From NCBI GenBank assembly GCA_021794335.1, contig JAJYQZ010000228.1, positions 1-6,755 on the forward strand: a stretch of DNA of 6,755 nt. Reading direction: 5' to 3'. Below the pieces are notes generated by a model. That model worked only from the letters and a program-made list of their open reading frames with translations, had not been told where the DNA came from and ran no database searches. This stretch comes from a bacterium. GTDB taxonomy: Bacteria > SZUA-79 > Acidulodesulfobacterales > Acidulodesulfobacteraceae. Shown piece by piece: positions 3,616 to 6,755 of the stretch (its first letter is position 1; each line of letters begins with the position of its first letter). A program made the translations under genes and the position numbers.

Positions 3616-6423
3616 TTGACGCCGAAAGACTTAAAAGAAAAAATTGCATTAGAGTATAAATCCTTAAAAGACGACCTGCTTAATTTTTCCTCTTTTCACA
3701 CGACAAAAAGAATATCCCTTTTCTTCGATTCCCTCATTATAGAGGCATTTCCCGATATTAAAACACAAAACGACTTTTGTCTTATAGCAGGGGGCAGTTA
3801 TTCCAACCTCGAACTATGCCCTTACTCCGATGTCGATATTATGGTAATTACGCGGGACGGGCTTGCTCTGGAGGATGTTTCGAAAAGACTTAAGGATTTT
3901 TTTTACCTCTTTTGGGACGCATCCGTCGATTTGGCTCAAAGCGTTAGAACCGTTAAAGAAGCGATAGGTTTAATGAAAACCGATTTTAATACATATACAT
4001 CATTTATAAATGCCAGATATATAGCGGGAAATAAGGAATTATACGACGGGTTTAAAAACGAGTTTAAGAAGATAGACGCTTGTTCCGTTTTTTTAGTCGA
4101 ACTTATGAAAAGCTTAAGGAGGAGAAGATTAATTAATGTGATGGCCGATAATGATATATTCCTTCTTGAACCGGATGTTAAAGAAGGAATAGGAGGGTTA
4201 AGGGATTACTCGTTTTGCGAGTGGGTTTATTATATTGCAAAAAAACCCTTTGCTCCGCTTAATTTTCTGCATAACAATCCAAATATAATAAACTATGAAA
4301 ATGAAATTTTATTTAACGGCGGCGGGAGTCGGGATAACGCTCAGGGCGGCAATAACAACGACAGGTATAATAATGCGCGCGCTTCTCGCGGCGGGGGGAA
4401 CGGGGAAGAGATAATAAGCGAAACATTTAAGCTTATGCAGTTAGACAGTTCTTTAAATGCCGGGGATATTATAAATCTTTATAACGGAAAAGAATTTATA
4501 TTAAAGGTCAGGGTTATGATGCATTTAATAGCTCAAAAAAAGTTAGACAGGCTTACCTTCGATATTCAAGAAAAGCTTTCCCATGCTTTTTATTATAAAG
4601 ACGGCAAGTTTTTAAATAAGATTGAATATTTTATGCATGATTACTACATAAATGCCAAGAATATACATATTATTTCAAGACTTATAATAAATTTTTTGAT
4701 AAAGCCGGAGGTTTTAGTTCAAAAGTCAAGACAGCTTTACAATCTAAATGTTGAAAAAAGCGTCAATCCCGGCAATAACCTGTATTTTGAAAACGGTTTA
4801 ATTTGCATAAGGGATAGAAAGATATTTTTAACGGATGTTAAAAATATCTTCAAGCTGTTAGATGCTTATCAAATAACCGGCGAAAGGCTTGATATCGAAT
4901 CTATAAACCTGCTGAAAATAGCCTGCTCTGCTCATAGAAAGTTAATAAAAAACGACGACTATGCAAAAAGTTTTTTTATTAATCTTTTAAAAAAGAAAAA
5001 AAGGGTTTATCAAACTCTTTTGCTTATGCATGAAACTAAAATTTTAAGCGCGTTAATACCGGAATTCGAAAAAATAGATTCACTTTCGACAAACGATGTT
5101 TATCATGTTTATACCGTTGATGCCCATTCGCTCAACGGGATTCGTCATCTCGAAGATATGGTGAATTTAAGAATTAATAAAGATTTAAGGGAAACATTCG
5201 AACATCTAAAAGGCGGCGACCTGCTTATTTTAAATTTCTCTCTCCTTCTTCACGACATCGGAAAGGGGTATTCCGCCCATCATGAGCAGGTAGGCTCTAA
5301 GATTGCCGTAAAGGCGGCAAAAAGGCTGGGTTTTGACGAAAAATCGCAAAATTGCGTAAACTTCTTAATATTAAATCACTTTCTGCTTCCGCTGACATCC
5401 GAAAGAAGAGACATACACGATCCAGCAACAATTAAATCTATTGCATATACCGTTAAAGACATCAGGCATTTACAATTTTTATTTATAGTCAGCCTTTGCG
5501 ATTCGATGGCCGTTTCCAAAACAAGGTTTAATTCATGGAGAAAGATGCTTTTGGTGGAACTTTACGACAGGACTTTAATGTTTTTGAAGAACTCGGAGGA
5601 ATACTTCAGAGGCGATTTATATTACATAGACAGGGTATATGAATATGTATCGCAATTCGTCGGAAAGAGGGGCTATAACTTCCTTAAAAGTATAACCGCA
5701 GGCAATCTAAAGGGTTTCATCAATGACTATATCGGTAAATTTTATTCGGCTACCAGATATTTAATGAGGGAAAGCCCGGAAAATATACTTCTTCATTTAA
5801 AACTATTTTCTAAAATCACCGGTAAGCATAGATTTAATTTTATGGCAAAAGCGCATATAGAAGAGGATTATTATGAAATAGTTATTTGCGGAGAGGATAA
5901 AAAAACAATTTTTTCGGATATAACCGGCGTGCTTTCTTATTTCGATTTTAACATAATGAGCGCGGATATTAATACAAGAAGGGATGGAAAATTTATAGAT
6001 ACTTTTTTTGTAAACCATATTTATAAGAAGGTTGACGGAAAAATAGATTGGCATAAGTTAAGGAATACCTTTTTTAATGTTTTTAACGGCAAGGTATTGT
6101 TGTATGATATGTTTAAAAAAAAGAGGCAAAATGAAGGGTTGTTTAAAAAGAGCGCTCCGCATGTTTCTAACTCGGTCGAGATTTATAATAATCTGAGCGA
6201 TGAATTTACCGTAATAGAAATTCAGGCATTGGACAGAAAGGGTTTGTTATACGACATCGGAAGGATTTTTAACAGGTTCGACATAAATATTTTTGTTTCA
6301 AAGATAACGACCCAGGGTAATAAGGCATTCGATACTTTTTATGTAAAAGACAACGGGGAAGGCAAGATTAAAAGCCTGTTAAAGATTCGGAATATTAAAA
6401 AGGCGGTTATAGAGGAGTTATAA
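3616..6423 (+). CDS. glnD: Bifunctional PII uridylyltransferase / uridylyl-removing enzyme
   Basis: GlnD is the glutamine sensor of nitrogen control: it uridylylates PII (GlnB/GlnK) when glutamine is low and removes UMP when it is high. At 935 residues it is slightly longer than the usual ~850-900. The nucleotidyltransferase domain (about 25-200) has AGGSYSNLELCPYSDVDIMVI with acidic D72 and D74, and a third likely acid at D123. VKEGIGGLRD (188-197) is a family signature, and the all-alpha UTase region follows to about 365. The HD domain (about 490-650) has H504, the H546-D547 pair in LLLHDIGKG, H588 and D629, for the UMP-removing activity. Two ACT domains close the protein, about 752-830 and 864-935, and should bind glutamine. 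Oddities are an Asn/Gly-rich insertion at about 234-264 and SYSN in place of the common YGR in the glycine loop. All active-site acids remain, so both activities are expected. It starts at TTG, 26 bases after xerD. Confidence 0.96.
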   Translation: MTPKDLKEKIALEYKSLKDDLLNFSSFHTTKRISLFFDSLIIEAFPDIKTQNDFCLIAGGSYSNLELCPYSDVDIMVITRDGLALEDVSKRLKDFFYLFWDASVDLAQSVRTVKEAIGLMKTDFNTYTSFINARYIAGNKELYDGFKNEFKKIDACSVFLVELMKSLRRRRLINVMADNDIFLLEPDVKEGIGGLRDYSFCEWVYYIAKKPFAPLNFLHNNPNIINYENEILFNGGGSRDNAQGGNNNDRYNNARASRGGGNGEEIISETFKLMQLDSSLNAGDIINLYNGKEFILKVRVMMHLIAQKKLDRLTFDIQEKLSHAFYYKDGKFLNKIEYFMHDYYINAKNIHIISRLIINFLIKPEVLVQKSRQLYNLNVEKSVNPGNNLYFENGLICIRDRKIFLTDVKNIFKLLDAYQITGERLDIESINLLKIACSAHRKLIKNDDYAKSFFINLLKKKKRVYQTLLLMHETKILSALIPEFEKIDSLSTNDVYHVYTVDAHSLNGIRHLEDMVNLRINKDLRETFEHLKGGDLLILNFSLLLHDIGKGYSAHHEQVGSKIAVKAAKRLGFDEKSQNCVNFLILNHFLLPLTSERRDIHDPATIKSIAYTVKDIRHLQFLFIVSLCDSMAVSKTRFNSWRKMLLVELYDRTLMFLKNSEEYFRGDLYYIDRVYEYVSQFVGKRGYNFLKSITAGNLKGFINDYIGKFYSATRYLMRESPENILLHLKLFSKITGKHRFNFMAKAHIEEDYYEIVICGEDKKTIFSDITGVLSYFDFNIMSADINTRRDGKFIDTFFVNHIYKKVDGKIDWHKLRNTFFNVFNGKVLLYDMFKKKRQNEGLFKKSAPHVSNSVEIYNNLSDEFTVIEIQALDRKGLLYDIGRIFNRFDINIFVSKITTQGNKAFDTFYVKDNGEGKIKSLLKIRNIKKAVIEEL

Positions 6424-6456
6424 AATTTTTATCTGCCAAATTTTTATTTATTTTAC

Positions 6457-6485
6457 TTGACTGATACGGCGTTATATGTTAAAAG
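6457..6485 (+). promoter_or_regulatory. Weak candidate promoter before the TPR gene
   Basis: TTGACT (6457-6462) and TAAAAG (6480-6485) are 17 bases apart in the gap after glnD. The -35 is good and the -10 is poor. If used, transcription would start near 6492, almost at the ATG at 6495. The same gap contains AAATTTTTAT twice (6423-6432 and 6438-6447) but no GC-rich hairpin, so glnD transcription may simply read through. Confidence 0.25.
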
Positions 6486-6494
6486 TTATATATT

Positions 6495-6743
6495 ATGGCA
6501 ACGGAATTAAAAACAAAGACATTTGCCGAGCTTTACGAGTCTCAAGGGCATTACAAAGATGCTCTTAATATTTACATAGACCTATTAAAGGAAAATCCTC
6601 TCGACGATAGCCTTGCAGATAGCATTAAAAGGCTGCAATCTCTGATCAATGAGGAAAATGCCGGTAAAAAAAAGGCGGCCGATGCTCAAATATCGGCCAT
6701 AAATAATTTCCTGCAAAAGGCTTACGCTTATAAGGTAAGCTGA
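6495..6743 (+). CDS. Small TPR-repeat protein
   Basis: This 82-residue protein has no visible signal peptide or membrane segment and is probably cytoplasmic. Residues about 8-42 resemble one tetratricopeptide repeat: TFAELYESQGHYKDALNIYIDLLKENPLDDSL, with the small and aromatic positions (A11, Y14, G18, Y20, A23, Y27, P36) in the usual places. A second helical stretch (about 40-53, IKRLQSLI) is followed by a charged, Ala/Lys-rich linker and a short helix, INNFLQKAYAYK. The 'AELY..QG...A..IY..LL..NP' pattern is one I associate with short TPR proteins of deltaproteobacteria-like genomes. It should serve as a protein-binding module; the partner is unknown. It lies 71 bases after glnD on the same strand. 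No Shine-Dalgarno sequence is visible before the ATG, and the upstream bases are almost all A and T. Confidence 0.8.
   Translation: MATELKTKTFAELYESQGHYKDALNIYIDLLKENPLDDSLADSIKRLQSLINEENAGKKKAADAQISAINNFLQKAYAYKVS
6720..6740. repeat. Near-perfect palindrome at the 3' end of the TPR gene
   Basis: GCTTAC (6720-6725) and GTAAGC (6735-6740) are exact reverse complements. The bases between continue the symmetry (CTTA/TAAG) with one unpaired G. The repeat lies in the last codons of the TPR gene and is followed by TGA and an A-run, not a T-run. It is therefore not a standard rho-independent terminator on the + strand within what is visible. The window ends 15 bases later, so a terminator further on cannot be judged. 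Confidence 0.45.
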
Positions 6744-6755
6744 AAAAATCGGCAT

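Noticed and set aside
4116..4143. Internal start in glnD: AAGGAGGAG followed by GTG/ATG codons at 4138 and 4141
   Set aside because: The purine run is explained by consecutive Arg codons, the spacing to the in-frame codons is long, and the product would lose most of the nucleotidyltransferase domain.

Overview
The window looks like a low-G+C Gram-negative bacterial chromosome with dense, same-strand gene packing. Every convincing gene lies on the + strand. A PII-type uridylyltransferase (GlnD), a XerD-like recombinase and a small TPR protein sit together, which fits a proteobacterial or deltaproteobacteria-like lineage. That placement is inference from gene content and composition, not a phylogenetic result.

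Left part (1-1243). The window opens with the last 77 codons of a SAM-dependent methyltransferase of the kind common in glycan or surface-polysaccharide clusters. A 351-base gap without a convincing gene follows. Then comes a compact type II toxin-antitoxin operon: a Phd/YefM-type antitoxin (588-830) overlapping a PIN-domain VapC toxin (827-1243) by four bases. Its promoter is very clear: TTGACA, 17 bases, TATACT. A perfect 11-base inverted repeat covers the promoter and is the likely autoregulatory operator.

Right part (1244-6755). Core genes follow in close succession: aroB (3-dehydroquinate synthase, 1455-2567), a XerD-like tyrosine recombinase (2603-3589), and glnD (3616-6423, TTG start, all expected domains). 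A short TPR-repeat protein (6495-6743) ends the series. Gaps of 35, 26 and 71 bases suggest that aroB, xer and glnD share a transcript, probably from a weaker promoter near 1293-1322. The TPR gene may or may not be included.

The genes do unrelated housekeeping work: aromatic biosynthesis, chromosome dimer resolution and nitrogen signalling. I see no phage, CRISPR, IS element, rRNA, tRNA or new defence system, and the window is mostly ordinary. The oddities are: a 30-codon basic ORF whose stop overlaps the aroB start; Asn/Gly-rich low-complexity insertions in the recombinase and in GlnD; a changed glycine-rich loop in the GlnD nucleotidyltransferase site; and the absence of a Shine-Dalgarno sequence before the TPR gene.
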